Shown here piece by piece: positions 10,072 through 21,686 of a DNA stretch of 64,000 bases. Every line of letters starts with the position of its first letter. The stretch's first letter is position 1. A program made the position numbers and the translations under genes. Under the pieces are notes generated by a model. That model was not told where the DNA came from. It searched no databases and was given only the letters and a program-made list of their open reading frames with translations. Source of the DNA: Tetrapyrgos nigripes (Eukaryota > Basidiomycota > Agaricomycetes > Agaricales > Campanellaceae); assembly GCA_013368315.1 (NCBI GenBank), contig JAACJM010000067.1:186001-250000 (forward strand). Reading direction: 5' to 3'.

Positions 10072-12262
10072 ATGATGTGGGCAACTGTGGTCTTGATGTC
10101 TCTACTTGCCCCTGCCATTCCTTGGACTATCGCTCAGTCTGAAGGCATCGGTTGGCACTTTGTGCAGAACGGTTCCACCCAGTTGACAGCTCTTGAAGCT
10201 ATTGTCGTTTCTCCTACTCTCCTCGTTGTTTTCGACAGAGTTGCTGGTGACCCTCTTCAAATCAACGGCCATCAAGCTTGGGGTGCGATATGGAATACCG
10301 AAACCAACAATGTGACTGCTATCGACGTTGTGACGGATACATTCTGCGCTACGGGAGGGATTCTGAGCAATGGGACTATGGTCAGTGTTAATTGTTCGCT
10401 ATTTTACTTCGCTAGCTGATTGGTACGTTTTGAAAAGCTCTCAATTGGCGGACAGGCAGTCGAAAATTTGACTTCAACACCTGAATCGCCTTACCCTCCC
10501 GAAAAAGATGGTCGCATGGGTCTGAGGATCTTTGAGCCTTGCCTTGACCCTGTCGGCGTCAACTGCACCCTTTTCGAGAATCCAGAAACTCATTCTCTTG
10601 CTGAGCAGAGGTGGTATCCCAGTTCTTTAAGAATCTTTGACGGCTCCCTGGTGTGTACTATCTACTGCACATTCTCACTGCAACATACTCATGTCTTGCA
10701 TAGATGATTGTTGGGGGAATCCATGAACTTACGCCTTTTTTCAACGACAAAGAACGCTCAGCCAGCTCATACGAGTTTTTCCCAAAGAAGGATGGAGGTG
10801 TGCCTCGTCCATCTGAGTTCCTCAACAGAAGTCTTCCCGCAAACTTGTTCCCTCGGTATGTGTCCTTTTATGTTTTCCTTTCCTCCATCTCATGTTGTAT
10901 AATCACCTGTAGTGCCTTCGCTCTCCCCGACGGCAAAGTCGTCATGACCGCCAACAATCAAACCATCATCTACGACATTGAAGAACAAACCGAGACCATT
11001 CTTCCCGAGGTTCCTAATGGTGTCCGTGTCACAAATCCTTATGATGGAGCCGTCACTCTCCTGCCACTCTCTCCTCCGGATTACATCCCCGAGGTTCTCG
11101 CCTGTGGAGGAAGCAACACCACGGACGATTTCACCAATGACGAAGTGAACAGACTCTCGTCGCAAGATCCCGCTTCTGACCAGTGCTCCCATATCGTCCT
11201 CACTCCTGAGGGTATCGAGCAAGGATGGATTGTAGAAACCATGCCTGAAGGAAGGATGATGGCCGAAATGATCTTGATGCCTAACGGTCAAGTTCTCATC
11301 ATCAACGGAGGCTCAACTGGTTATGCTGCTGCCGGTACTGTTCGAGATCCAGTTGGCAGGTCGAATGCGGATAACCCTGTGTAAGTTGTCGTCCATGTTT
11401 TCCTGCTTGTACTATGTGTCGAGCTGACCGTGAACTACGATTTCTAGGTTCACTCCATTATTGTATGACCCTTCAGCGCCACTCGGTAGTCGAATGAGTA
11501 GGGAAGGGTTGCCAACGACGGATATCGCCCGTATGTACCACAGTAGCGTGTCTTTGTTGCCGGGAGGGTGAGTACAAGTGCATTGGTACTCTTTTTCTTG
11601 TCTATTGATAATGGTTCTTCTAGCAACATCTTCATCGCTGGCTCCAACCCCGGTGGTGGCATTCGTCTTGATGACCCGTTCCCTAGGTGAGTTTTACCTC
11701 CGAGCCGTAGCGATTATTGGACTTAACCTTTTCTCTTCAAAGTGAATTCCGTGTCGAATATCTCAACCCACCATACATGACCGTTCCTCGTCCTTCGTTT
11801 AGCAATCTTCCTGAAAAAGTCGGTTTCAACCAGAAGATTACTCTTGATGTTGAAATCCCCGAAGGGTTGAATACATCGTCCATCAAAGGTACTCTATAAT
11901 TCTTCCCTAATGCGTAGTTTTCACTGATTATACTACTAATGAACAGTATCCCTCATGGACCTCGGCTTTTCCTCGCATGCCTTCCACTCGAGCTCCCGAC
12001 TGGTGTTCTTGGAAGCGACCCTCTCTGAGGACCAGAAGACTTTAGAAATCACTACTCCGCCGAATAACAGGGTTTACCCCCCTGGTCTAGGTATTTTATA
12101 CTCCAAGATTCCGATCTGATATGATGCTAACCTATTGCGGTTCTAGCTTGGCTCTACCTCACTGTTGACGATGTGACAAGTAAGGGAAGTCAAGTCATGG
12201 TCGGATCAGGAGGAACACCTCCGCTCCCTGACGAAGGGGTTCCTATCCCATTAAGAAGGTAG
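10072..12262 (+). CDS. Glyoxal oxidase copy B (copper radical oxidase), intact
   Basis: Secreted aldehyde oxidase producing H2O2 for extracellular peroxidases. Exons: 10072-10380, 10438-10650, 10704-10855, 10913-11380, 11448-11567, 11624-11686, 11743-11888, 11947-12090, 12147-12262. The 1,731 nt sum gives 576 residues, normal for the family. Residues 1-22 form a signal peptide. The N-terminal glyoxal-oxidase seven-bladed propeller is followed by the DUF1929 C-terminal domain. Expected cofactor residues are present: Cys92 and Tyr163 (cross-linked radical cofactor), Tyr411, His412 and His501 (copper ligands). Exon 2 carries a different linker ([14 protein letters not shown]) from A and C and one extra residue. 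All introns are GT-AG, 53-67 nt. A Leu replaces the usual Pro just before the last exon. The start is chosen by the TATA box and the signal peptide. Confidence 0.93.
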
Positions 12263-13267
12263 TGATGCCTAGGGGCAATCATGAACCAGTAGTAGATGTG
12301 GTTATCGGGTTGGATACAATGAAGATACCATGATTTTGTCCTTAGGTGAAGCAATTGCAAGATTTATGATTGCAAAGCTGCCTGTTAGAAGAGTCTCTCC
12401 AACATCTCAGTCTCGTCGCAAAGATTGTGCGTATGCTTCTCTCCCATCTATATCATAACCACTAATACGACGATTCACGAACAACTAGATCTCACCAAAG
12501 GCTAAGCTGTTCCTCCGGCCTTATCTACGCATACAAGAATCATGTCACTATTCCGATGTGCCAATTCTCATAGGCGTTCAGACGGACAAGCAGCCTACCC
12601 CTGTAGTCTTCAACATCAATACTAGCAATCAATCTTACCTTCTGCCTTCATCCTTCTTCCCTGTCGCTCTTGCGTCGACCTCCCCCAAACGCAGTATCCG
12701 TTGCCTACGCTATTGAGGAACAGTTGCATACACACTCGGCACCGTTATATCCTCTCTTCTCGAACATCTCAGAAGACATCTTAATGCGATACAATGGACT
12801 AGTTCACACGAAAAGGAAGAAGCACGTTTGTATCTTTTTACACCTTCATCTAGGATCTCCTCATTCACTCATCAAAAACCAGTCAGATGGTTCACCCCCG
12901 AGTCCTCTTCAAGATTTTAGGACACCAGCTCGGAGACAGAGTGTCTTGATTGTTGATAGAGCTCACATATGACCCTTGCTGCGACTTATCGATTTTCTGA
13001 AACGCCCATGGCCAAGGACATTCCAACTGTTTGGATATACCTCAGATCCCGAGGATGGAAATTGGAATGCGCCAGTGGGAGACATTCCTGCGTCGGACCA
13101 GGAGTTCCGGTCGTATTTGCAGCTTTGACGTTGAACTTGGCACGGGACATCGATGTTGTATTATCATTCTTCTCAAGATGAAGTGTGTATAATTCCCGAA
13201 GTGTTCATGTATTCAAAGAACACTGTACGCAGGTGTCCCAGGACTCGAATACGTTGTGCAGCTGAAG
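12263..13267 (+). repeat. GLOX-B 3' flank and upstream block of unit 3
   Basis: From about 12375 the sequence aligns with 1188-2085 and 9075-10020, showing the third duplication unit; it is shorter because of deletions around 12600 and 13230. The tail after GLOX-B (12263-12370) is unique and lacks the conserved 3' flank of A and C. No coding gene. Confidence 0.65.
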
Positions 13268-13274
13268 CATATAA
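13268..13274 (+). promoter_or_regulatory. TATA box of GLOX-C
   Basis: CATATAA, 48 nt upstream of the start codon, conserved with A and B although the bases immediately upstream differ. Confidence 0.55.
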
Positions 13275-13315
13275 GTACACTTCCGCTAGTAAGAGGCTGA
13301 AAGCGACTCAGTTCC

Positions 13316-15491
13316 ATGATGTGGACAACTCTGGTCTTGACGTCTGTACTCGCCTCTGCCATTCCTTCGACTATCTCTCAGTCTGAAGGTCTCGGTTGGC
13401 ACTTTGTGCAGAACGGTTCCACCCAGTTGACAGCTCTTGAAGCAATCGTCGTTTCTCCTACTCTCCTCGTTGTTTTCGACAGAGTTCTCGGTGACCCTCT
13501 TCAAATCAACGGCCATCAAGCTTGGGGTGCCTTATGGAATACTGAAACCAACAATGTGACTGCTATCGACGTTGTGACTGATACATTCTGCGCTACGGGA
13601 GGGATTTTGAGCAATGGGACTATGGTCAGTGTTCATTCTTCTCTATTTTACTTCGCTAGCTGATTGGTACGCTTTGAAAAGCTCTCAATTGGCGGACAGC
13701 CAATCGAAAATTCCACTGCACCTGGAACGGTGCCGCCCCCCGAAAAAAATGGTGTCATGGGTCTGAGGATTTTTGAGCCTTGCCTTGACCCTGCCGGCGT
13801 CAACTGCTCCCTTTTCGAGAATCCAGAAACTCATTCTCTTGCTGTGAAGAGGTGGTATCCTAGTTCTTTAAGAATCTTTGACGGCTCCCTCGTGTGTACT
13901 ATCTACTGCACATTCTCACAACATACTCACGTCTTGCATAGATGATTGTAGGGGGAGTTAACAGTTCTGCGTCATTTTTCAACGACAAAGAACGCTCGGC
14001 CAGCTCATTCGAGTTCTTCCCAAAGAAGGATGGAGGTGTGCCTCGTCCATCTGAGTTCCTCAACAGAAGTCTTCCCGCAAACTTGTTCCCTCGGTATGTG
14101 TCTTTCTATGTTTTCCTTTCCTCTATTTCATGTTGTATAATTACGTGTAGTGCCTTCGCGCTCCCCGACGGCAAAGTCGTCATGATCGCCAACAATCAAA
14201 CCATCATCTACGACATTGAAGAACAAACCGAGACCATTCTTCCCGAGGTTCCTAATGGTGTCCGTGTCACAAACCCATACGATGGAGCCGTCACTCTCCT
14301 GCCACTCTCCCCTCCGGATTACATCCCCGAGGTTCTCGCCTGTGGAGGAAGCAACACCACGGACGATTTCACCAATGCCGAAGCCAACAGACTCTCGTCA
14401 CAAGATCCCGCTTCTAACCAGTGCTCCCGTATCGTCCTCACTCCCGAGGGTATCGATCAAGGATGGATTGTTGAAACTATGCCTGAAGGAAGGATTATGC
14501 CCGAAGCGATCTTGATGCCTAATGGTCAAGTTCTCATCATCAACGGAGGCTCAACTGGTTATGCTGCTACCGCTACTGTTCGAGATCCAGTTGGGAGGTC
14601 GAATGCGGATCACCCTGTGTAAGTTATCCCCGTTTTATGTGTCGAGCTGACCATGAACTACGATTTCTAGGTTCACTCCATTGTTGTATGACCCTTCAGC
14701 GCCACTTGGTAGTCGAATGAGCAGGGAAGGATTGCCAACGACGGATATCGCACGTATGTACCACAGCAGCGTGTCTTTGTTGCCGGGAGGGTGCGTAGTA
14801 CAAGTGCATTGGTGCTCTTTTTCTTGTCTATTGATAATGGTTTTTCTAGCAACATCTTCATCGCTGGCTCCAACCCTGGTGGTGGCATTCGTCTTGATGA
14901 CCCGTTCCCTAGGTGAGTTTTACCTTAGAGCCATAGCGATTATTCAAGTTGGACTTGACACTGTCGTTTCAAAGTGAATTCCGTGTAGAATATCTCAACC
15001 CACCATACATGACCGTTCCTCGTCCTTCGTTTAGCAATCTTCCTGAAAAAGTCGGTTTCAACCAGAAGATTACTCTTGATGTTGAAATCCCCGAAGGGCT
15101 CAATACATCGTTCATCAAAGGTGCCCTATAATCCTTCACTAATGCGTAGTTTTCACTGATTATACTAATGAACAGTGTCCCTCCTGGACCTCGGCTATTC
15201 CTCGCATGCCTTCCACTCGAGTTCCCGACTAGTGTTCTTGGAAGCCACTCTCTCTGAGTACCAGAAGACTTTAGAAATCACTACTCCACCGAATAACAGA
15301 GTTTACCCGCCTGGTCCAGGTATTTTCTACTCCAAGATTCCGATCTGATATGACGCTAACCTATTGCGGCTCTAGCTTGGCTCTACCTCACTGTTGACGA
15401 TGTGACAAGTAAGGGAAGTCAAGTCATGGTTGGATCGGGAGGAACACCTCCGCTCCCTGACGAAGGGGTTCCTATCCCATTAAGAAGGTAG
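13316..15491 (+). CDS. Glyoxal oxidase copy C, intact
   Basis: Exons: 13316-13624, 13682-13891, 13942-14093, 14151-14618, 14671-14790, 14850-14912, 14975-15120, 15176-15319, 15376-15491. The 1,728 nt sum encodes 575 residues. It is closest to copy A (same linker with [12 protein letters not shown] in exon 2) but keeps the four-C run that copy A has lost to a frameshift. Cofactor residues Cys92, Tyr162, Tyr410, His411 and His500 are present; signal peptide at residues 1-22. Secreted H2O2-generating aldehyde oxidase. Notable changes from its sisters: Met to Leu just before the C-terminal copper His motif ([11 protein letters not shown]) and a 62-nt intron 6 with a small insertion. Together with B this is one of two apparently functional recent duplicates. 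Confidence 0.93.
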
Positions 15492-16092
15492 TGACGCTGT
15501 CTAGGGGCAATCATGAACTGGCAGTACCAGAATATGTACAAAATCTTTTGGACCTTGTCGAACGAAGAGCAGATTATTCTTGAGTAACACTTGGTGGAGA
15601 AAACGATACGATTGAGGCGGCCTTTGAAAGTTTGTACATAATTAAGCGATGGCTTGTGGATCCATCGTCATCACCCCCAGCACGAGCTTATCTGACCCCT
15701 TGCGCACGTTTTTTCTCCTTTACACTCTATGACTTTCACAGGCTTAACTGACACGGCTTTACTACAATTGCACTGAAAAGAAGAACTGGTTCTCTGTTGG
15801 CACTTGGCATGAGGGGACGTGTGCTGGCTATCATGATTTCTTGGGCTGGGTCACGGATGACGTAGAAATTCGCCTTCTCGCTTGATTCAGAGTCGACTGT
15901 GGACTTGGCATGGGACTGTCTTGGAGATTTTAGTCCATATTCTTGAGATAAGGTGCGTTTTCGAAGTTCCTCAAGCGTCTTTCTGCTCACAAAAACCGTT
16001 CGTACAGTAAACCGGGAACTCCGAGGGACCTCGATGCATCACTTAGTAGTCCACGATTTGAGAAAAATGTGGATATTCCAGCAGACGAGAGG
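15492..16092. other. Spacer between GLOX-C and GLOX-D
   Basis: 15537-15690 repeats the 3' flank of GLOX-A. At about 15890-15955 a diverged version of the upstream peptide (W-T-W-H-G-T followed by E-I-L) appears, 180 nt before GLOX-D, as in the other copies. The rest is unassigned. Confidence 0.55.
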
Positions 16093-16099
16093 CATATAA
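16093..16099 (+). promoter_or_regulatory. TATA box of GLOX-D
   Basis: CATATAA in the context GAGGCATATAAATG, 42 nt upstream of the GLOX-D start codon. The GLOX-D promoter has otherwise diverged from those of A-C. Confidence 0.55.
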
Positions 16100-16134
16100 A
16101 TGCGTCGAGAAAATGTCCAATACCTCTCAGATCC

Positions 16135-18339
16135 ATGATGCGGACGTCTCTTGCTCTAGCCTCTCTCTTATGCTCTATTTTCCTTTCGACTGCAGCACGG
16201 TCTGAAGGACTCGGTTGGCATTTCGTGCAAACTGGGTCCACCCAGTTGACTGCGGCCCAGGCCATGGTCGTCTCACCGAGTCTCGTCGTCATTTTCGACA
16301 GAGTCTTAGGTGACCCTCTTCAGATTAATGGACACCAAGCATGGGGTGCTGTTTGGAACACCGATGCCAACAACGTCACGGCTATTGACCTTGTTACGGA
16401 TACCTTTTGCGCTTCAGGAGGGTTCCTGAGTAACGGAACTATGGTGAGGATCATCTCCTTGCTTCTGTCTATCATATCTCACTGCTATGTCCAAAATAGG
16501 TGAGCGTGGGCGGAAACCCAGTCGAAGTTGAAGATGGACAAGTTGACCCTGCTCCCGACAAAGATGGTCTTGTGGGTCTGAGAATTTGGGAACCTTGTGG
16601 GCACCCTGCAGGCCTCAACTGCACCTTGTTTGAAAATCCGGATACGCATTCCCTTGCCGAAAAGAGATGGTATCCCACTTCTTTGAGGATCTTTGATGGA
16701 TCTTTGGTATGTCAACGAAGTCGTTCATTTGAGTATCGTTGTTGTTACTTACTTCGCCGTTTCGTTAGATGATTATCGGAGGCATTAAGGAAAATACAAC
16801 ATTTTTCAACGACAAGGAGCGGTCTGCCAGTTCTTTCGAATTCTTTCCTCAGAAGGATGGAGGTGTGCCTCGCCCATCTGAGTTTCTCGACAGAAGTCTG
16901 CCCGCGAATTTATTTCCTCGGTATGTCTTCACTATTCATCTTACTCTTTCCCATCTCAGGCTCACTCATGTCTGGCATTTCTGCAGTTCCTTTGCTCTTC
17001 CTGATGGTAAAATCTTCATGGTTGCCAACAACCAAACTATCACCTATGACATTGAAGAGCAAACCGAAACTATCCTTCCCGACATACCTAATGGTGTACG
17101 CGTCACTAATCCATACGATGGTACCGCTACTCTTCTTCCACTTTCTCCGCCAGACTACATTCCGGAAGTTCTTGTCTGTGGAGGTACAAATACCACGGAC
17201 CAGCTCACAAATGACGACGTCTACACCCTTTCTTCTCAAGACCCAGCTTCTGACCAATGCTCCCGTATCGTCCTCACTCCAGAGGGTATCAAGAAAGGAT
17301 GGGAAGTTGACTTCATGCCTGAAGCAAGGGTGATGCCCGAGATGATCTTAATGCCGAATGGAAAAGTCCTCATTATCAACGGTGGTGGAACCGGTTACGC
17401 TGCGGTCAAGCAAGTTAGGGATCCAGTGGGACAGTCAAATGCGGACCATCCTGTGTGAGCCATCCTTCACTTTACATTTTTCCTGTGCGTGCGTAGCTGA
17501 CCGGTTCCATCGCTTTCTAGACTGACTCCAGTGTTGTATGACTATTCAGCACCTCTCGGCAGTCGATTTGATAGGGAAGGGTTACCCACGACAGACATTG
17601 CACGCATGTATCACAGCAGCGTATCGCTGCTGCCAGGAGGGTACGTCTTTTTCACCCTCAGTTGGAACTCCTACTAACTGATACTTTACAGTAACATCTT
17701 CATCGCAGGCTCCAACCCTGGAAATGGTGTTCATTTCAATGACAAGTTCCCCAGGTCAGCTTGAGTGTTGGACGACTCTGCGGCTTCGTATACTGACTCT
17801 TGTCCACTTGTTTTCAGTGAATTCCGTGTCGAATACCTCAATCCACCGTATATGACTGTTGCTCGTCCCTCTATGAGCAACGTTCCGGAGAAGGTCGCGT
17901 ATAACGATAAGTTTACCGTTGATATTGAGATTCCAGAAGGGCTCAACACGTCGATCCAAGGTAATTTTACGTGTAATTGTGTTCCTTCACGTCGAATTTT
18001 CATTGACCTCTCCTAGTTTCTCTCATGGACCTCGGATTTTCTTCTCATGCCTTCCATTCGAGCTCCCGCCTTGTATTCTTGGAATTTACCCTCTCTGAGG
18101 ACAAGAAAACCTTGAAGATGACGGCACCGCCTAATAACAGAGTTTACCCACCTGGTCCAGGTACATCGCCGTCGTTTTGTCCAGTATGCCTACGATCATC
18201 TGATGTGCCATATTTGTGTCTAGCTTGGCTCTACATTACTGTCGACGATGTGACTAGTAATGGAGCTCAGATCATGGTGGGCTCAGGAGGAACACCGCCG
18301 CTTGCTGACGAAGGAGTTCCTATTCCACTCCGAGTCTGA
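16135..18339 (+). CDS. Glyoxal oxidase copy D, intact, most diverged of the tandem four
   Basis: Exons: 16135-16443, 16500-16706, 16769-16920, 16987-17454, 17521-17640, 17692-17754, 17818-17960, 18017-18160, 18224-18339; 1,722 nt, 573 residues. All eight introns are at the same positions and phases as in A-C but their sequences are unrelated, so D separated earlier. Cofactor residues: Cys92, Tyr161, Tyr409, His410, His498. Signal peptide about 1-22 ([20 protein letters not shown]). Propeller plus DUF1929 domain. Secreted oxidation of glyoxal, methylglyoxal or other aldehydes to acids plus H2O2. It pairs with the downstream sedolisin, a pair mirrored in inverted orientation at the right end of the window. 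D is probably closest to the ancestral copy. Confidence 0.94.
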
Positions 18340-19326
18340 TCAGAACGTAGCTGTATGGGTAGGTCGGCGTCTAGCGATGGACGAAGCAAGATAGTACGCC
18401 TTGAAGCATTCTTAATTTCTTATGATATCATTCACTTCCTTTGTCTTTTCTTACTTAAATACTTACGACTCGCATGTATGTAGTTATCTTTCTTCCTCTA
18501 TGCTATAACTCTAGTTTAACCATCATTCATTTCCCCTACGAAAGAGTGGACAGTCTGTAAATAGCAGTTTCAAGTTATGACGCTTCTTTTATACATTAAA
18601 CTTGTACCATAAACTGCCATGTATATCCTAGCTTGCTGCAGCCTGCTCGCGAGGCCTGTTGCTAGCATATAAATTTTATGTTTTTTTGTTATCTTTGCAG
18701 ATATCCTGAAACTTCCTCGATATCTTGACTGTCAAACGGCATTAATCCCTATTAACCCTCGTTCAGAAAAACTTCAGAAAGACTGATACTGAGGAGGTAG
18801 TAAACGAGTGGCAGTGCTTCTATTTGCCAGTGGTCCGAGTCAATCAAGCGAACACGCCGGTTGAAGGTTCTTCAAGTTCCCTACACTCGTCCTGCATGTT
18901 TCCAGAAACGACACGACTCTCTATGCATACAACTCGTATTCATGGCGCATTTCTATACCTTCTCACTATCATGAACTAGGTTGCGATCGAATTAATTCCA
19001 GTTATCATCATACATATGCTTGCTTTGAGCAAGAAACAGAGAAGAATGATCCCAGAGACGGTGGTCCAGCCCCGTTGGTGCGAATGAAATCAATGCAAAC
19101 GCATCAACATGCCACCATTCCTTGAAGTGGTCGTCTCTTGCTCGCATGATGCTTTCTATCCTTTTCTATGTACACAACCACATGCATCGTATTCACACCA
19201 CCTGCTGATCTAGGCTTCCCCCGCTACGATATTTCCATGATTCATTGGGCAATCAGCTATAAGGCCTGCACGAGAAGCTTCTCAAAAATATCACCTCAAT
19301 TCGGCCCATAACAGCTGCCTGGAACC
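18340..19326. other. Intergenic, GLOX-D to sedolisin
   Basis: 987 bp with no convincing coding frame. It should hold the GLOX-D terminator and the TPP-1 promoter. I see no strong TATA box directly before 19327; a weak CTATAAGG lies at about 19257-19264, ~65 nt upstream of the start. Confidence 0.45.
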
Positions 19327-21361
19327 ATGGTGCACCTCCTTACGTTCGCTGCTCTCGCCTTCGCTGCGTTTGCTTCTGTAACGGCCACCCCGGCCCGTAG
19401 AGCAATGGCAGTTGCAGAGCAACGTCAAGTCCCAGTCTCATTTGCGAGGGCCGGTAAGCCCGATGCTGAGACCAAACTCGACCTCCGAATTGCTCTCAGG
19501 CAGAAAGATATGGAAGCTCTCGAGAAGGCGCTATACGATGTTTCCACACCAGACAGCTCCTTGTACGGTCAACATCTGAGTTTGGAAGAAGTGGGCACCG
19601 AAATTGTTTTGTGTACTTAGTATCGCTAAACAATCATTATTCTAGGTCACGACCTATGCAACCCCCAGCGAGGAGTCTGTCAACACCGTAACCCAATGGC
19701 TTCAAGGAAATGGTGTCACTGATATCACCCTCTCCGGACCCTTCGACGACTGGATTTCTTTCAGAGTATCAGTATCCAAAGCTGATGAACTTCTCGACAC
19801 CAACTTTGAAAATTTCGTCCACATTGAGAGCGGAGAACGCCTCGTTCGTACCCTGCAATACTCCATCCCTCAGGACCTTTTGCCCCACATTGATCTGGTG
19901 CATCCAACAACAGCTTTTGTCAGGCCTCTCGCCAAGCAACCAGTCATGTCGGTCCCTATACCCGGTTCTGCCAACCTTACTGAGAGGGCTCTTGGTGCTC
20001 CTGATGATTGCAATGGCCTCGTTACACCTGCTTGCCTTCAATCTCTCTACGGTATACCGGCTACCCCCGCGACACAGTCAAGCAACATGATTGGTGTCTC
20101 TGGATTTGTTAATCAATTCGCGCAGGTGCGCTTGATTTTTTCCCCCTCAGGAATACTCATATAAACTCTGACATCGTTATTGACAGAATGAAGATTTGAG
20201 AAATTTCTTAGGCTCTTTAAGACCCGACATGTCTCCAGACACTACCTTCACTGTGCAAAGTATCGATGGTGGTGTGAACACTCAAGGTCCTGGTTTGGCT
20301 GGTCTCGAAGCTGTATGTCCGTTCTAACCTGCTGCCGGATATCTGATTGTCCTGCATCCCTTTTCACCAGAACCTTGACGTCCAGTACACCCTTGGTCTT
20401 GCAACTGATGTCCCTACCGTCTTCATTACGGTTGGGAACCAAAGCTCCGATGGTGCTGGTGGATTTCTGGACCTCATTGACACCTTGAACGCCGAGTCTG
20501 CTCCTCCTCAAGTGGGTTTGAATCGAAAATTTTTTTCTCATCACCCGGACTGATGATACTGCGACTATAGGTTTTGACCACTAGTTATAGTTTCGACGAA
20601 GGAGATCTCGGATCTGCTTTGGACAAGTAAATATACACTGCAAACCCTCACTTCTTCAGCTACTGATTCCCCCTCCAGCCGTATCTGCAATGCCTACATG
20701 ACCCTCGGTGCTCGTGGTGTTTCATTACTGTTTTCTTCCGGTGACGGAGGCGTCAGTGGAGGTCAACCCCAATCTTGCACCAGCTTTATCCCTACTTTCC
20801 CTGGTGGATGTCCGTTCATAACGTCCGTTGGTGGTACGCAAGGTGTCGATGAAATCGCGGCCGACTTTAGCACTGGTGGTTTTTCCGGCGTTTTCAGCCG
20901 ACCAAGCTACCAAGATGATACAGTAAGCGCCTATCTCAGCGCTCTAGGCTCCACAGACTCTGGTCTCTTCAATGCCAGCGGACGAGGATTTCCTGATGTT
21001 GCTGCTCAAGGTGTAAATATTGAGATTAAAAGTGGTTCGCGCACAGCACGCGTTGCAGGAACTTCTGCGTCTAGTCCCATTTTCGCTAGTGTTATTGCGC
21101 TGATCAATGACCGTCTCGTTGCTGCTGGAAAGCCTGTGCTTGGATTTTTGAACCCCTTGTGAGTGTTTTCTTCGAGCGTTGTACGAGGTTGCTAATGTTC
21201 CGATTAGCTTGTACGCCAACCCTCAGGCCTTCTTCGACATCGCTAGTGGATCCAACCCCGGATGCGGTACCGATGGTTTCCCCGCTAGTTCTGGATGGGA
21301 TCCTGTCACCGGTCTCGGTACTCCCAACTTTGCAGTATTGCTGACAGCTGCTGGTCTGTAA
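19327..21361 (+). CDS. Sedolisin (S53) tripeptidyl-peptidase-like secreted protease, TPP-1
   Basis: Secreted acid serine peptidase of the sedolisin/kumamolisin/TPP1 family, made as a zymogen. Exons: 19327-19590, 19646-20125, 20187-20312, 20371-20511, 20571-20626, 20679-21158, 21208-21361; 1,701 nt, 566 residues. Signal peptide about 1-20 (LLTFAALAFAAFASVTATPA). Residues ~30-200 form the Pro-kumamolisin activation domain. The catalytic domain shows Glu289 and Asp293 (GLEANLDVQY), oxyanion Asp378 (SSGDGG) and nucleophile Ser485 (AGTSASSP). The C-terminal WDPVTGLGTPN belongs to the Ca2+ site. The length is normal for the family. It lies directly downstream of GLOX-D, so the two secreted enzymes form a local extracellular-digestion pair, also found inverted at the right end. 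All introns are GT-AG, 49-61 nt. Confidence 0.93.
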
Positions 21362-21686
21362 TGCTTTTTTCTTTCCAGGACTTGTAGAGTATGTTGTTTG
21401 TTGTACACGGTTGTAAAGCAAAATGATAACGATGTAGCATGTCAGTCCCAGAGCCGATATCAACTTCCACCTGTCGTCGTACTTAGTCTTGAAACATGAT
21501 CAAAACACTTCTATATTCTCTCCACGAAAAACTTTAGTTTAGCTGCCCGGCCAAGCTATACACTTGCCAAATGCAACACTCTTACCACCTATCCTCTTCC
21601 CGATCAGCTTACACTGCGCTATATACAGATATCCAGCATCCAACTCCTTCAACCATGCACTGCATCTAGTTACTAACCACATTTAC
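21362..21686. other. Convergent 3' intergenic between TPP-1 and NAA15
   Basis: 325 bp of shared 3' flank between two convergent genes. No coding sequence is seen; it must hold both polyadenylation regions. Confidence 0.5.

Noticed and set aside
10890..11291. 133-codon antisense frame inside GLOX-B exon 4 (and equivalents in A and D)
   Set aside because: Shadow of a conserved coding exon; no start context or family match.
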